Shown: positions 27,433 through 39,026 of the stretch, piece after piece
Layout of the letters: every line of letters starts with the position of its first letter
Position numbering within the stretch: position 1 is the stretch's first letter
Source: Mariannaea sp. PMI_226
Lineage: Eukaryota; Ascomycota; Sordariomycetes; Hypocreales; Nectriaceae
Assembly (NCBI GenBank): GCA_024336345.1
Contig: JANFOG010000005.1
Location: forward strand, 1,922,001-1,986,000
Length of the DNA stretch: 64,000 bases
Direction of reading: 5' to 3'
Position numbers and translations under genes: made by a program
The notes under the pieces: model-generated
What the model was told of the DNA's origin: nothing
Seen by the model: only the letters and a program-made list of their open reading frames with translations
Database searches by the model: none

Positions 27433-29237
27433 TTATGCTTCCGTCTTGCTCGATGTCTCTTCTGGGTCAGCATCATCCCCATATTCTGTCACAATCCATA
27501 GACAAAACTTCTCCCACTCTACCTCCCACTGTTGCATTCTCTTTGCCTTGATGCCAGATCCCAGACTGGCCTCTTTAATGCCTTTCATCCACTCTGCTTG
27601 GTTCTCATCCTCAAAGGCAGCCCACCTCACGCTGTTCTCAGCAAGACTGCCCAGGCCTGCCAAACCCAGGTTTTTCCAGCCTTGGAGCGCTTGCCAAAAG
27701 TCATGCGACATGCCCGCAGTGTCTTGGCCTAGCATGGCGGGGTCATCGTTGCAAAGACTGCAAGGAACGCCCCGCGCTAACAGTGCAGGAAGCGGGTGGG
27801 CGGTGATAGAACTGCAGAGGCGTAGGACTTCGTTGGAGATGGGACATGACTCGATGAGAATGCGCTTCTCCTTGATCATATCGATCAGCAGAGGATGTTT
27901 GAAGAGGGAATATCCATGCCCAATTCGTCTTGTTCCCAGCAAGATGGCGTCGATAATATTGTTGTCTGTATCAGTACCGTCGCCCAATGTCTCTCCAGCG
28001 TGGAAGAAGAAAGGGAGGTTCACACCCTCCTGAGCACACTGCTTGCGGAACCAGAACAGCTCTGGGAGGAGGTCAGACAACGGTCGACCAAGATCTTCCG
28101 GACCAACCAGGTCGAATCCAGCAATGAGGTGAGGGAACACCATCTTGGTTGCAATGCAATTGTCCATGGTTTCCACAATCAACCGGGTAGGCCAATTGCG
28201 AAGGGCGGTCCAGATGGTTGTCAAGCCCCAGAAGCCCTGGCCCTCAGGCGAATTCTTGAAACGGGTGATTTCTTCCTCGATCACTTCGAACATGTGGATA
28301 TAGTCTTTTTCTGGCTCCTCTTGGCGATCACGGCAATAGTTGAGCGGCCATGTGAATCTGGCAGTGTTAGCAAAAGTAACATAGCTGTACAAGTCTTGAA
28401 ATCAACCTACCGGAGCTCAGCCCAGTTCACCCCGTCATCCTTCAATTGTTTCATAAGCTTGCGTAGAAACGCCCTGAATATAGGCTCGTAGTGAATCATT
28501 GTTCCGCACACCATGAAACACTTGGCGAACTTTAGCCAGATTGCATCAACGCCATGGTGATGCTCATGCATATCGTTGGTGGAGAGAGTGCACCTGCTCT
28601 TGAGCCACTTGAGGAATCCTGCCTTGCCGCCCTCTGGAAATTCCTCTGCCACCTTCGTGATTAGCAGGAAACTATCTGGCTCATACTTGTCTTCCCAGAT
28701 GGAACCTTCGGCTTTTTCCTGGGCTCTGTAGCGGAAGTTCAAAGCAGCGTCTTCCCTGGCTTCTTTCGTGGTCAGAGGCCGGTCACTGGACATGTGCATT
28801 CCGGGTGCGCACATAAGCTCATCCAGAAGGAAATCAAAACTGACCATGGCATCCATATGGGCGTGCAGCAAGGCGCCCTTTGGCATGCGCTGAACAATAT
28901 TCCAGAGCTTGGTGTTCTCCATCCGGTCCTTGGCCAGCATAAACATCATTCCTGGATAGATGCATTCATTTGTCGCCTGAGCCAGGTCCTCTTCGACCTG
29001 CGGTGTCCAAACAGTAGCGTTCTCATGGTCACGGATCTTGTCGACAATGTCGCAGGCTCGCTTGGCGATTGGCGAGAGAGAGGTTCTGAAAGATGCATCA
29101 GACCGACTCGACTTTTCCTGGGCGATGAGGTTGGCACGGCCGGAGAGATACTGCTGAAGGAACGGATCAGAGAGGGAGGGGATATCCTGTGCAACCTCCT
29201 CCCACTCTTCATTGGACATTGTATATTCACCCGCCAT
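27433..29237 (-). CDS. Adenosine deaminase, ADGF/CECR1 type
   Basis: Metal-dependent hydrolase of the adenosine/adenine deaminase superfamily, closest in layout to the ADGF (CECR1, ADA2) branch. Exons on the minus strand are 29237-28411 and 28357-27433; the 53-nt intron has a GTAGGT donor, a GCTAAC branch site and a CCAG acceptor and splits an Arg codon. The product is 583 aa. Zinc and catalytic motifs are in order: HAHMD (His125, His127), FFHAGE (395-398), RRIGHGYSL (422-426) and CNDDPAM (479-482). An acidic N-terminal region of about 110 residues precedes the barrel, as in ADGF proteins. Unlike animal ADA2 there is no signal peptide at the chosen ATG, so the protein is probably intracellular. 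The open frame extends upstream of the ATG at 29237 but without another in-context ATG. Substrate (adenosine or a modified nucleoside) cannot be read from the sequence. Confidence 0.88.
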
Positions 29238-30144
29238 GTTGTGAGTTTTAGAGATGAATTTAAGTAGTCTGCTGTAGGCGAACTGAAAGAAGCTCCGTCC
29301 TTGGATTTGGAGCAAATTTGAGATGATGGAATTTTCTTTTTTCTTTCTTTCTTTTGTAAGTCTCACAGCGGGTGTTACAGCTTTGAGCGTCTTTGATGTG
29401 AAGACCTTGGGGTTTCACCCGAGAAGTTGTTGCTCAGAGTGAAATCACAGCATCACTCAATTGCAGAGACATCAGTATATTGGGGATCCAGTGTTCAGCC
29501 CCGATTGGGCAGGTCGACGAAGCCAAAGAGCGGGGACTTTTGCACTACTTCGCTGGCACAGACGTGCAAGAAAGATTGAGTATGGTAATAGAATCTACCA
29601 AAATTTGGCTTGTGATAATAAAGCAGTTGAACTTGCGTAATGAATAGCCACAGTGAAACTTGAAAAGACAAAAGACAGCAGCTGTGAGGATGAGATCAAC
29701 ATCACGTGGGCGTGCTCTGACAGGACTCCAGGACTCCAGCGGCGGCGGCGTTTTGTCAATAGTGGGCGACTGTGATTCAGTCACTTATATCCACGTGACG
29801 CTGCACATGTTTCTGCCACCGAACACCTCTGTCAATAATAACGTAGATCATAGCTACTTCGGCTGCCATGCTGCTTTCCTTTTATAGGATATGAAATTCG
29901 TCTCAGCGCGGTCTACCGACAAGTCGGCAAATTATAAAACCCGCAGGCTTTGGTGTCTCTCTGTATAAAAGTTGGCGGGCACACAGTATCGGAATCATCA
30001 CCACATCACACCAAAGCGAACAATGCAACTAAGAAAATGAACCAACTGGTTAGTCTAAATACTATAACTATCTCCAGCTAGCTAAATGTATCATTTGCTT
30101 CAGTTCATCAATTTGGTTCTTGCTCTTGCTATTCTATCTTTCTG
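29238..30144. other. Intergenic: ADGF promoter and acyl-CoA dehydrogenase 3' flank
   Basis: About 900 bases between two minus-strand genes. It contains the ADGF promoter and the 3' UTR of the acyl-CoA dehydrogenase gene. No further gene is evident. Confidence 0.5.
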
Positions 30145-32167
30145 TCATAGTTTCGGTGTCACATCACCTAGTGCAGCTCCATACACAATGGCAGTGTCCA
30201 TCGCGAGTGCATCATTCGCCGACAGCTCTCTTTGGTTTCTTGTAATACCCCTTTCTGCAAGGAAGCGGACCAACACCTCCTCTGATACAACATCTCCATC
30301 AACGCTTGCGTCAACATACAGAAGTACCTCAACCAGAAGATCTCCCACCTTGAAGAGAATCTCTCTTGCCTCAGCCATCAATCCAGCAGGCGACCTGCCT
30401 TCAATATGATGCCTCAAGTCCTCCCACTCTTTGACGGGATTCCAACCGGTAGGCTTGGAACTCTTGCCAAGGAATTTGAACGCCTCGCTGATCAAGTCTC
30501 CGAGTGCGTCCAAGGAATCTCGCCCACCCTTAGGGTGCTTCAGAGCTCTGATGAAGTCTGTGCTCAGTACATCCGTAGTGCCCTCCCAGATCGGAAGAAC
30601 AGCGCAGTCGCGATGAAGACGAGATACATTGAGGTATTCTTGCTCTTCGTTGAGGAGGTATCCGACACCACCAAGTGATTCCATGCAGGAGAACAGAAGA
30701 GATACAGCAGGTCTGCAGACGTAAGCCTTACTGAGTTGCGTCAGGACCCGGAGCAGTGGCCCTGCTGATTTTGGCTGTGGTGTCAAGGCCCGGAGTGCTT
30801 GAGAGGTATTTGCATGCGTGGTATTCGGGTGCTCCGATACACCAAGGATATAAGACGTAAATATCGCCAATAACATTAGCCGTCGGTATTCCGCACTCAT
30901 CTTGGCCAGTGTTCTCATGTGGAGAGAGCTTTCAGAAAGCTTTATCCTGGTACCTTTACCTGCACCAATCTCACGTACGCGAGCGTAAGCCCTGGCAATA
31001 GCAAGACCGCGCCCGACATAGCTGACGGCCGCCACTGTGGAATGGATCCTCGTCAAGTTCAAGATGTTGCTCACTTCATGGATGCCACGACCTTCCTGGC
31101 CTACCAGCCAACCACGCATATCCTCAAGAGCGAGCTCAGCGGTTGGGAGGGATTGAGTTCCGGACTTGTTCTTCAAACGCTGAATGCGGACGCCATTCAA
31201 GACCTCGCCATCAGGTTTTGGAAGTCCAGTCAATGTGGTAGCGTGAGGATCATTCTTGCGCATAGGCGCTAAGAAAGTTGATATTCCTCCCTTCTGGGTG
31301 CGGGCAAGGAGGACTGTCATGTTCGAATCGGTTGCGGAAGAGAACCATTTGAACCCATTGATATGCCAAGGTCCAAGAGGAATTCCTTCTCGCTTGGAAG
31401 CAAGCTCAACATCTGTGTTTTTTTGGTATACAGCTGTAGTCTCGGTCAACGAAACGTCGCTTCCACCGGTACGCTCTGTCATCCATTGTCCACTTGTCCA
31501 GGCATAGTTCGGATCCCGAGACACGAGGTGGTTAAACGCGTTCCGGAATACAACCTTCTCTTCGCTTGAGAGCCTGGAATACAGAGACGGGGTGGTGAGG
31601 TGTATTTGCAACAGCCGAGCGGCGCCATCTTGCATTGCAGATGGACAAGTGACGTTAGCACAAGATGCTGTCCAGAGCTGAAGACGGAGGAACTGGTAGG
31701 GTCGTGAGAACTGCTTATAAGGCGTGTCATAGCCAGCAGCTACAAATCTAATAAGATCTCAGCATCTCCATCCACCAATGCCAAAATGAACTTACCCATG
31801 GGAGAGACCAAAGTCCTGAAGGCCCCGCCAGCCCTCACCTGTGACAAGCTCACCACGCCACTGTCCAAATACATCCCTCCCTGAGCCCTTCAAATAAGGC
31901 TTGTTGAGCTCGGCGTCGGTGATCCATGCGAAGACTTGGTCAGAGATGACTTCCTTGCCAAGGTTGGCAATTTCTGGTTCGGCCGCGGATGCTACATCAC
32001 TGGAAAGGAACACTTGGATTGAGGTGAGATGAGATCAATAGCACAGAGAGAGAGAGAGCTGGAATCTCACACTTGAAGCATCTCTGGAAAGTTGCATCAT
32101 CGTATACTTGGTTATCCAGTACGGGGGGCTGCTGGAAAAATCCTTTATCTGCACCCGACGACTCCAT
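30145..32167 (-). CDS. Acyl-CoA dehydrogenase family protein, AidB-like
   Basis: FAD-dependent acyl-CoA dehydrogenase-fold protein. Exons on the minus strand are 32167-32071, 32012-31796 and 31747-30145, giving 638 aa. Intron 1 (58 nt, GTGAGA donor) joins AAGT to TG, giving Lys-Leu. Intron 2 (48 nt) uses the TTATTAG acceptor; the next AG, nine bases on, would break the frame. The flavin-binding signature is MTERTGGSD (194-202), the form found in AidB-type members (MTE-x-x-GGSD). Near the C terminus CAVLPIWEGTTDVLSTDFIRAL matches the IWEG motif of that branch. E. coli AidB belongs to the alkylation response; the fungal relatives have not been given a firm role and a catabolic function on branched acyl-CoAs is equally possible. 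The gene is followed on the same strand by the adenosine deaminase, 0.9 kb away, too far for a shared transcript to be assumed. Confidence 0.9.
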
Positions 32168-34113
32168 GGCGAGCTCTAGTCAGAAAAGAGACTACGGAAC
32201 ATTTCAATATACTATTCCCCTATGGTCTATTGATTATTTAAGTAGAATACAGAAGGTTCACCATAAGTTAGGGGCACATTTCCGGTCAGCATCTGATGTG
32301 GGGTAAGCTCGCGCCAGCCGAGGCACCTTTTACCATAAAGTTGCTGCATCAGACCAGCGAAAGGCTTAGTCCTCAGGTGGTGCGGAAGTAATTCCGTTGA
32401 AGTCTCCATAATCTCCGCGATGCTTGTCAGGACAATATAGTTAACACCGTTGCAGGCAGTCTTTGAGTAGACATAAGAAGAAGCCAAGAGGACTCATGGG
32501 CCGGTCCAAGTGAAATGAAACCTGACCAGATGGCAGTGTCTTATATTGAAGTCCTCCCAGTTATACTTATCACAATAGGTTAGTCTGCTTAGTGCCATGC
32601 ACCACCACAGCGAAACACACATGTGTCTTAGGATTTTTGGCCGCCCATCCTGGGTTATTGTAAGACATGACTTACATCCTGTTATTGGATCAAAACCGTT
32701 AAGGTGTCAGAAACCAGGGTCACGAGAATAATGATTCGACCCCAACAGATTCAGTGTCTACTCACAGCCTCGACCCATTTCTGACCAAGCGCTTGGAATG
32801 TGATTAGTGACGGGAAAAAAAGATGGATGCAAGGGGTTTGAGAACACAACGCAGCCCTACTCACTCGAGACACTTCTCAGCTCAACCAATACGACATGAC
32901 ACCAAGGTAGTCTAATCATAGGTGAAGAAAATAAAATAAAAATGAGAGGGATTTCCAAATACATCACTGTTCTTACAAATTGCCATCAAAATCAATGATC
33001 TGCTCATTTGAGTCACGAATCGCACACGTCTCGCTTCCACGTTGCTTTGCGTTGCACCCGCAATACCATCGTCATCTGCAAGATTGTCGCGGTTTTTGAG
33101 AGCGCTTGGCGACAAGGAAAGAAAAGCCGGCCCTATAATTTTTGTTGCCCAGGTGGTTATTACGTAGAGGAATGAACAGCGCCGTGACTTTTGGTTGAAC
33201 GTGCTTACGCCATCTCCAAAACGGTCATGTGTGCAACCCAAAGCGACAGGGTGCTAGGAACAGGTTCACGAGGCCAGACTCCGCGACAGTCGCAGAAAAA
33301 AAAAAAGGCCGTCGTTGGGATATGATCGGCCATGCTCTCGTCGGGATCGATCTCGTAGAAAATTGAAACACATCATCAACGACGAACTTGTTTTGATCCT
33401 GGAAATTTGATCTGCACCTCTGCATTTGCCTCAAAGGACGTATTGTATCCGTTGTGACTTTGTCTTCACCAATATTCACTGTGTATGGCATTTATTGACA
33501 TATAGAGGCCCCCGTGCAGCAGAGTCGTGTTGAGCCAGAGCAGAAACAAAGAGAAAAGCAGAAAGAAAGCTACACACGGAGAGAGAGAGAGGGTGGCACC
33601 CCAGACAGAGAGCAATCAGAATTGTCCATTGGAACACCTGGGCATAATTCATGGCCCTTGTTTGCCTGCTCTTGGCATCGCGACATCATTCGTGTTTCAC
33701 TTGAGCAGTTGACAGCCCACCATCACCAACCAGCACCCTTGTCACGCATGACCTCATTACTAGTGAGGTGGACAAGATACCTTGGTAACGTCTCTTAGAG
33801 CGTGTGTTCGTCCAAGTCATCGAGATGTGATCGGAAAAGAGGGAAACCGGCTTCAACCATTCCTTGATGGCGGTGACAGCCAGCGTCATTGTCATGGGGC
33901 CAAGGTATTGGAGGGACTCGTGAGTGAGGCTGGCTTTCGAGCTGTTGGAATACATAATGGACGGTATTTCCCTACCACGGCAGATACGATTTTTGTTGCC
34001 AAAATACCATTTTATACAGTTCTCTTTGCGCCAATACATCTTTTGTTCCTTGATCGCATTCTTCCGGCCACCTTGAGGATACTGCCAAGTGTGTCGCATA
34101 TTACCCATCCACC
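32168..34113. other. 1.9 kb divergent intergenic region
   Basis: Promoters of the acyl-CoA dehydrogenase (minus) and MARVEL-like (plus) genes. It contains an A12 run near 33297-33308 and a GA-rich stretch at about 33581-33593. Frames at 32912-33491 (minus) and 33782-34300 (plus) carry no recognisable content. Confidence 0.5.
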
Positions 34114-34678
34114 ATGGCCCTTGATCGTCTTGTCAGTATGGCTCTTCGAGCCGCGGAGCTCGTCTTCGCCGCCATCGTCGCCGGTGTTACTGGCGATTAC
34201 CTCCACAAGTCCCGACATGCCAGCAGCTGGGACCTTGGTCGCTTCATCTACACGGAGGTGGTCGCCGCCATCTCCATCTTCCTTGCCCTTATTTGGCTGA
34301 TCCCTTTCTCGGGCACCTTTATCCACTGGCCGGCAGATATCTTCATCAGTATCCTCTGGTGGGTTTCGTTTGGTCTGCTAGTCGACGTAAGTCAACAACA
34401 TATAAGTACAGTTGTGTAATGTAATCCTCATTGCTAACTTTCAATAGCTGGTTGGCGATAGTTGCGGTGCCGTCTTTAACTGGGGCAACGTCGCTCCAAG
34501 AGGTGACATTTGCGGTAAATTCAAGGCCGACATTGCATTTGCCTTCCTGTCTGCCCTTCTGTGGCTTGTTTCTGCTCTTGTCGGCTACTTCTGGGTTCGA
34601 AGGCGTGAGGACCGTGTTGCCAGAGCTGATGCGGCTTATGCTCGCCGCCACCCCTGGTACCGCCGCAGCCGTGTCTAA
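34114..34678 (+). CDS. MARVEL-domain-like integral membrane protein
   Basis: Small four-span membrane protein. Exons are 34114-34386 and 34448-34678; the 61-nt intron (GTAAGT...CAATAG) is in phase 0. The product is 167 aa. Hydrophobic segments lie at about residues 8-27, 47-65 and 75-92 in exon 1 and about 120-143 in exon 2. A short Cys-containing loop (DSCGAVFNWGN ... GDICGK) sits between the last two spans, and the C-terminal tail is Arg-rich (RRREDRVARAD). This topology, length and loop fit fungal MARVEL proteins such as Nce102 relatives, which sit in plasma-membrane microdomains. The exact subfamily is not certain. The ATG at 34114 is the first in the frame. Confidence 0.82.
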
Positions 34679-36096
34679 ACAAGAGGAAGATATATACGTG
34701 TACACATATATGCTCCTGCTTGGATAAGACTATGTTCGCTGGAATTTCTCTTGTGCCTTAGAGGCAACTATGGATGATACCCTGGAGTGTTGTTCATGCT
34801 GGGCATGGACGTGGTGGAGGAGGAGGAGGAGAAGCTTGTCTCATCATTTCGTACGGATCTCCTGAGTGTGTTTTTGTGATGAATTTAATATGGAACTGGA
34901 AACGAAAGGGGACGATTTCGGAGGACAGAAAGAGGATGTTGGTAATGCACACTATCACAAATAATTTTTGACATACTTCCCTACATTCTATCATTAACCT
35001 TCTGAATAAAAATTTTGCTTGTCTTCGCAATAATTCACTCTCTCATCTGTAGTTTTGTGGTATATGACGTCATTGACAAGAAGCTGGACTTCAACTTTCC
35101 ATCCAAGAAAGCCGGGCCTACTGAATACAGTAGTCGTGCAAAGGAGAAATGTCTATCGAGGTCATGAAGTCAATCGACCTTCGGGGAATTCAAATCCCGG
35201 GTTTCATTCCACTCGCAGATCTCGATCACAGGAGGCCTCAGCAAGCTCTGTTGCGAAGTTGACTGTTCTAATTGTGGTCGAAATGCGTCACCACCCGAGT
35301 GCTCATTACCTAGTTGAGAGAGTTCGCTACCAAAAGCACACGCGCAAATTAGCGTAACAATCGTCATCGTGGCACGCCAATGGCCTTGGATTTTTCACAG
35401 CTGTTCCCGAATTTGCAAGGCTATAGAGCGGATAGACGGGATGGCGGGGGCGCAGGGGGGGATTCTGACCTCATTCCAGGGTCGAGAGTCAACAGGGAAA
35501 CGAAAAGCAAAGGGCAAGCCACAGAAAATCAATGATGCAAAGGTCTAACGAAGAGTCGGGGTTGGCGCCACCACAGCCACAGATTGCTTTATTCCGAGCA
35601 AGCGTTTCAGAAACGTAAACACAATTACATAGTACCTACCTACACAGTGAACCACTTCATCATCAGCTTTCCTCTCCACTTGTTTTGCTCTGCTTAGCAA
35701 ACTATTTCTCATTGAAGAGGGTCCAATGCTGACTTATATCGCGGACGTCACTTCGCATCAAAATGACGCTGACATTTCCCTGGGTTCACCTTGACTTCTC
35801 AACTCAGCCAATGGACGTTGCAACCCGGGGACAGGCTTCACGCCAGTTGCGAAAAACCCCACGCCAATCATTGTGGTTTAGGGGGCACCATGACGCTGGA
35901 TGAAGTAGGTGGTGGGTTTAGATCCTTGATATTGATTCGGTTTGATACTACGATAGTCTTGGAAAGAATTCAGATGAGAACTCTAGCTATATAAGATTGA
36001 GACCATGTCGAACAATAATCCAGTCTCCTAACTTTTGTTATTCATCCACCTCATCGAAACATTCTACCAGTTACAACCAATACATCAACTGCAAAC
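34679..36096. other. 1.4 kb intergenic region upstream of the DPR protein gene
   Basis: Holds the 3' UTR of the MARVEL-like gene and the promoter of the DPR gene. AGGGG-type stress-response-like cores occur at about 35455 and 35880, and a TATA box is annotated separately. One copy of the decamer TACATAGTAC lies at 35626-35635. No gene is evident. Confidence 0.5.
35988..35995 (+). promoter_or_regulatory. Probable TATA box of the DPR protein gene
   Basis: TATATAAG lies 102 bases upstream of the start codon at 36097, with a pyrimidine/A-rich leader between. A clear TATA element suits a stress-inducible gene; use as a promoter element is inference. Confidence 0.5.
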
Positions 36097-37368
36097 ATGT
36101 CGTCTTTCATTGACAAGGTAAAGAACATGGCCCACTCGGACAAGTCGTCTCAGCAGCCCGAGGGCACACACGGCCCTCATAGCAGCCGTGCAGCCAACGC
36201 TGCAGACCCTCGCGTCGATTCTGATCGCGATCACCGTGCCCAGCAGGGCCTTGGCAGGACCGGTGACTATTCCAACACTGGTGAATATACCGCCACCAGC
36301 ACTGGAGGTGCCTACTCCGAGAATCGACCTTTCAACACCACTGATGGCCCTGCTACCCGCACTGATGGTCCGCACAAGTCCAACATGATGAACAAGGCCG
36401 ACCCTCGGGTCGACTCAGACCGCGACTACAGCCGCAATATGGGTGCCAATCCTCATGGTACGTCTGGCACTGGCGCACACAATGTCAACGAGACCAATCC
36501 CTTCAGTGGTAGCAGCGGCTATGATACCACTGCGACCCGCGGGGAGGGACTTCGATCTGAGGGCCTAAGAGGAGAGAACCTACAGTCCAATGTTTCCGAG
36601 GGTACTTTCGGTCCCCATAGCAGCCGAGCGGCCAATGCTGCTGATCCTCGCGTGGACTCGGACTTTGACAACAGCCGCAACATGGGCCTCCGATCTGGTG
36701 GCACCTACGGCACTACTACTGGAGATAACCTCACCACTGGTAATACTCATGGCACTCGCACTCATGGCGAGAACCTCGGTACCTCGGGCTATGGTACTTC
36801 CACTACCACTGGTCGTGAGAATGTCCTTGGTGGAGAGAACCTTGGAACATCTGGTCGGGAGCATTTTGGATCTTCTGGCCGTGATACACTGGGCACCTCT
36901 GGTGCAGCATATGGCTCGTCAACTCAGAACACCAGCGGCCTCGGTACTCAGGGCTCGACCACATTCGAGAGCCGTGGTACAGGCCCAGCCCCCAGCACCG
37001 CTGGCCCTCACAAGTCAGACATGATGAATAAGATGGACCCCCGTGTCGACAGCGACCTTGACGGCAGCAAGACCTTGGGCGCCGAGAAGACTTTCTCCCG
37101 ATCGTAAGTCGGAGACACCGGCATTTGACTTTTTTTGTTCTCCCAGTACTTTATAGGGCCAGACGTTCCTTACACATTCTTCTTTCTCTGCAGAAACCAA
37201 ACATCATCATCGGAGTACGCCCACAAGGATCCTACCGACGCGGCTCAGGTCCCTCCTTCAGTTATGCAGAAGCATATCGGCCCACCTGTCATCGCTCACG
37301 ACAATCCCACGCGTGATCACGCTCGGAGACACAGCGTCTCCCACCAAGAGCAGCACCGGGGTTTGTGA
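36097..37368 (+). CDS. Dehydrin-like stress protein with DPR repeats
   Basis: Exons are 36097-37103 and 37194-37368; the 90-nt intron (GTAAGT...CTGCAG) splits a Ser codon. The product is 393 aa, highly hydrophilic, Gly/Ser/Thr-rich and almost free of aliphatic residues, so it is probably disordered. Four copies of a signature of the form GPH-S/K-S ... ADPRVDSD lie at residues about 27-45, 92-110, 173-191 and 307-325; copies 1 and 3 contain SSRAANAADPR, copies 2 and 4 contain a MMNK-x-DPR form. Between copies 3 and 4 are degenerate Gly-Thr-Ser-rich repeats (GENLGTSG). DPRVDSD motifs characterise the fungal dehydrin-like (DPR) proteins linked to osmotic, oxidative and freezing tolerance. Role here is inferred from that family. 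The spliced C terminus (about 58 residues) is less repetitive. Confidence 0.85.
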
Positions 37369-37906
37369 ATTGATTAAACTATGAACATTTTTTTCGCGGA
37401 ACTTTTGTATGATTAATGTTGCAATGGGATAGGATAGGATAGGCTGAATAGGGATATTTAACATGATAAGTGATCTTAACTTACACATGCGTGCCACTTA
37501 TACTTATGTCATAAGAAATGAATATCTCTTCACTATGATACTAACTTGATCTAAACACGTGAACATGAACTAAATAATATGATGGATTTAGAGCCATAGT
37601 AGACTACATGGGTTCCCAGTCCTGATAAAGTCGTCAATACTCTGATATTAAATAGTCCTGCCTAAAAAATCAAAACAACAGGCAGCCTTCATTCAGCCTG
37701 TGTACAGTAGGTATGCACAGTATGCGCAAATGGATGCCTTATCTAATCACGCACTCTCCCCGCCAATACAGCTACCCTAGACCCCGCGTGATGAGAGCAC
37801 CGCCCTGTGCCAACTTACCTGCCTCATCCACGACATTCCTCTTCGTCTCAACCTTGGGAGGTTGCATCAACTATACCAAAAGTTCTTTCATCATGCTTCC
37901 GTCATA
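37369..37906. other. Intergenic between the DPR gene and ATG5
   Basis: About 540 bases, AT-rich at first, holding the DPR 3' UTR and the ATG5 promoter. A short ATAGG repeat (GGATAGGATAGGATAGG) lies at about 37428-37444. Confidence 0.5.
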
Positions 37907-38860
37907 ATGTCTTCTCCAATCCCCCACGCTCTTTGGAACTCCCGCATCCCGCTCCACATCACTCACCCCTCATCGCCGACTACGCCATTTATCACCAGCG
38001 TTCCGCGTTTCAGTTACCTCGCTCTTCTGTTGCCTCGTCTCTCCGCATTTTTTGACTCGCCATGTTCCAGTTTCCACTTTGAAGATGTCCAGCTCAGGAA
38101 TCTGGCCGTAGGTCTTCTCGTGGACCTCTACCGACCTACTCTGCCTTGGAGATTGATAGTGAATGATGGCATGGGCTGGGACATTGCCGACACCTTTCTC
38201 AACTGTGTGAAAGAGGTGAGTCACTTAATGAGAGGGCTTTTGACACCTTGAAGGTCGTCATGAGAGACTCAAGAGCACACAATGCTTTTTTTTGTTGCTT
38301 TTTAGGTCGTCTCTAAGCGCGTTTCACTGATGACGGTTCTTGGAATTGCCAGAAGTGAAAATCTGGCTCAAGTCACTGACACACCTGCTGCCTAGGCTGA
38401 CTTCATTCGCAATGGCAACGCAAATCAAATCATGAAAATGTCCAAGGAGCACACAACTCAGCTGTGGAATTCCGTCATCGATAATGACTATATTTCTTAT
38501 AACCGTATCAACACCCGTCTTCTCAACGCGCCATCCGCTCTCAGAAACGTTCCTATCCGCATCTACATCCCATCTAACCCCGCAGGAGTCAACTCTTCCG
38601 CCACTCCCACTTCTGAGACCGGATCCTTCAAAGTTGTCCAATCCCTCTGTCCAGCTCAGAGCCCGGATAGAAGACCAAGGCTATTAGGACAGGCGCTGAA
38701 AGACTCGCTTCCCAGTCTGTTCCCGAGCAGTCGGGACCCCATACTGGCCAAGGTGGTGATGCATGGTGCGCCGGTACCCTTTGAAGCGCCTGTGGAGGAG
38801 TTGATGCGGGAAGCTGCTTACCCAGATGGCTGGCTCTGCTTTGTTGTGGTTATGCTATGA
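37907..38860 (+). CDS. ATG5: Autophagy protein Atg5
   Basis: Acceptor of the ubiquitin-like Atg12; the Atg12-Atg5/Atg16 complex acts as E3 for Atg8 lipidation on the phagophore. Exons are 37907-38215 and 38396-38860, giving 257 aa; the 180-nt intron has a GTGAGT donor and a CCTAG acceptor in phase 0. The protein opens with ALWNSRIPLHITH, typical of fungal Atg5, followed by PRFSYLALLLPRL (UblA part). The helix-rich middle begins with NCVKE-ADFIRNGN, where the Lys (residue 102) corresponds by homology to the Atg12 conjugation site; the intron falls just after VKE. KMSKEHTTQLWNSV follows, and the second ubiquitin-like part ends with AYPDGWLCFVVVML. The open frame starts earlier, but the ATG at 37907 is the first that gives the conserved N terminus. 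Confidence 0.9.
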
Positions 38861-39026
38861 TGAAATCGTCGAGGAGATGTGTGATACCAGAGCGTTGCAT
38901 GTACAGGCGTTAAGAGTGAATTTTTGAGGCCGTATCTAGCCATTCTACTTGACTTTGTTTGCTGATATATCGTCTTAGAAATAGAGAAGATTTGACGAAT
39001 TCTAGACGAAGGTTGACATCGGTCTA

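Noticed and set aside
25854..32167. Secondary-metabolite gene cluster around the NmrA-like reductase
   Set aside because: No synthase, transporter, P450 or cluster regulator nearby; neighbours are primary-metabolism genes.
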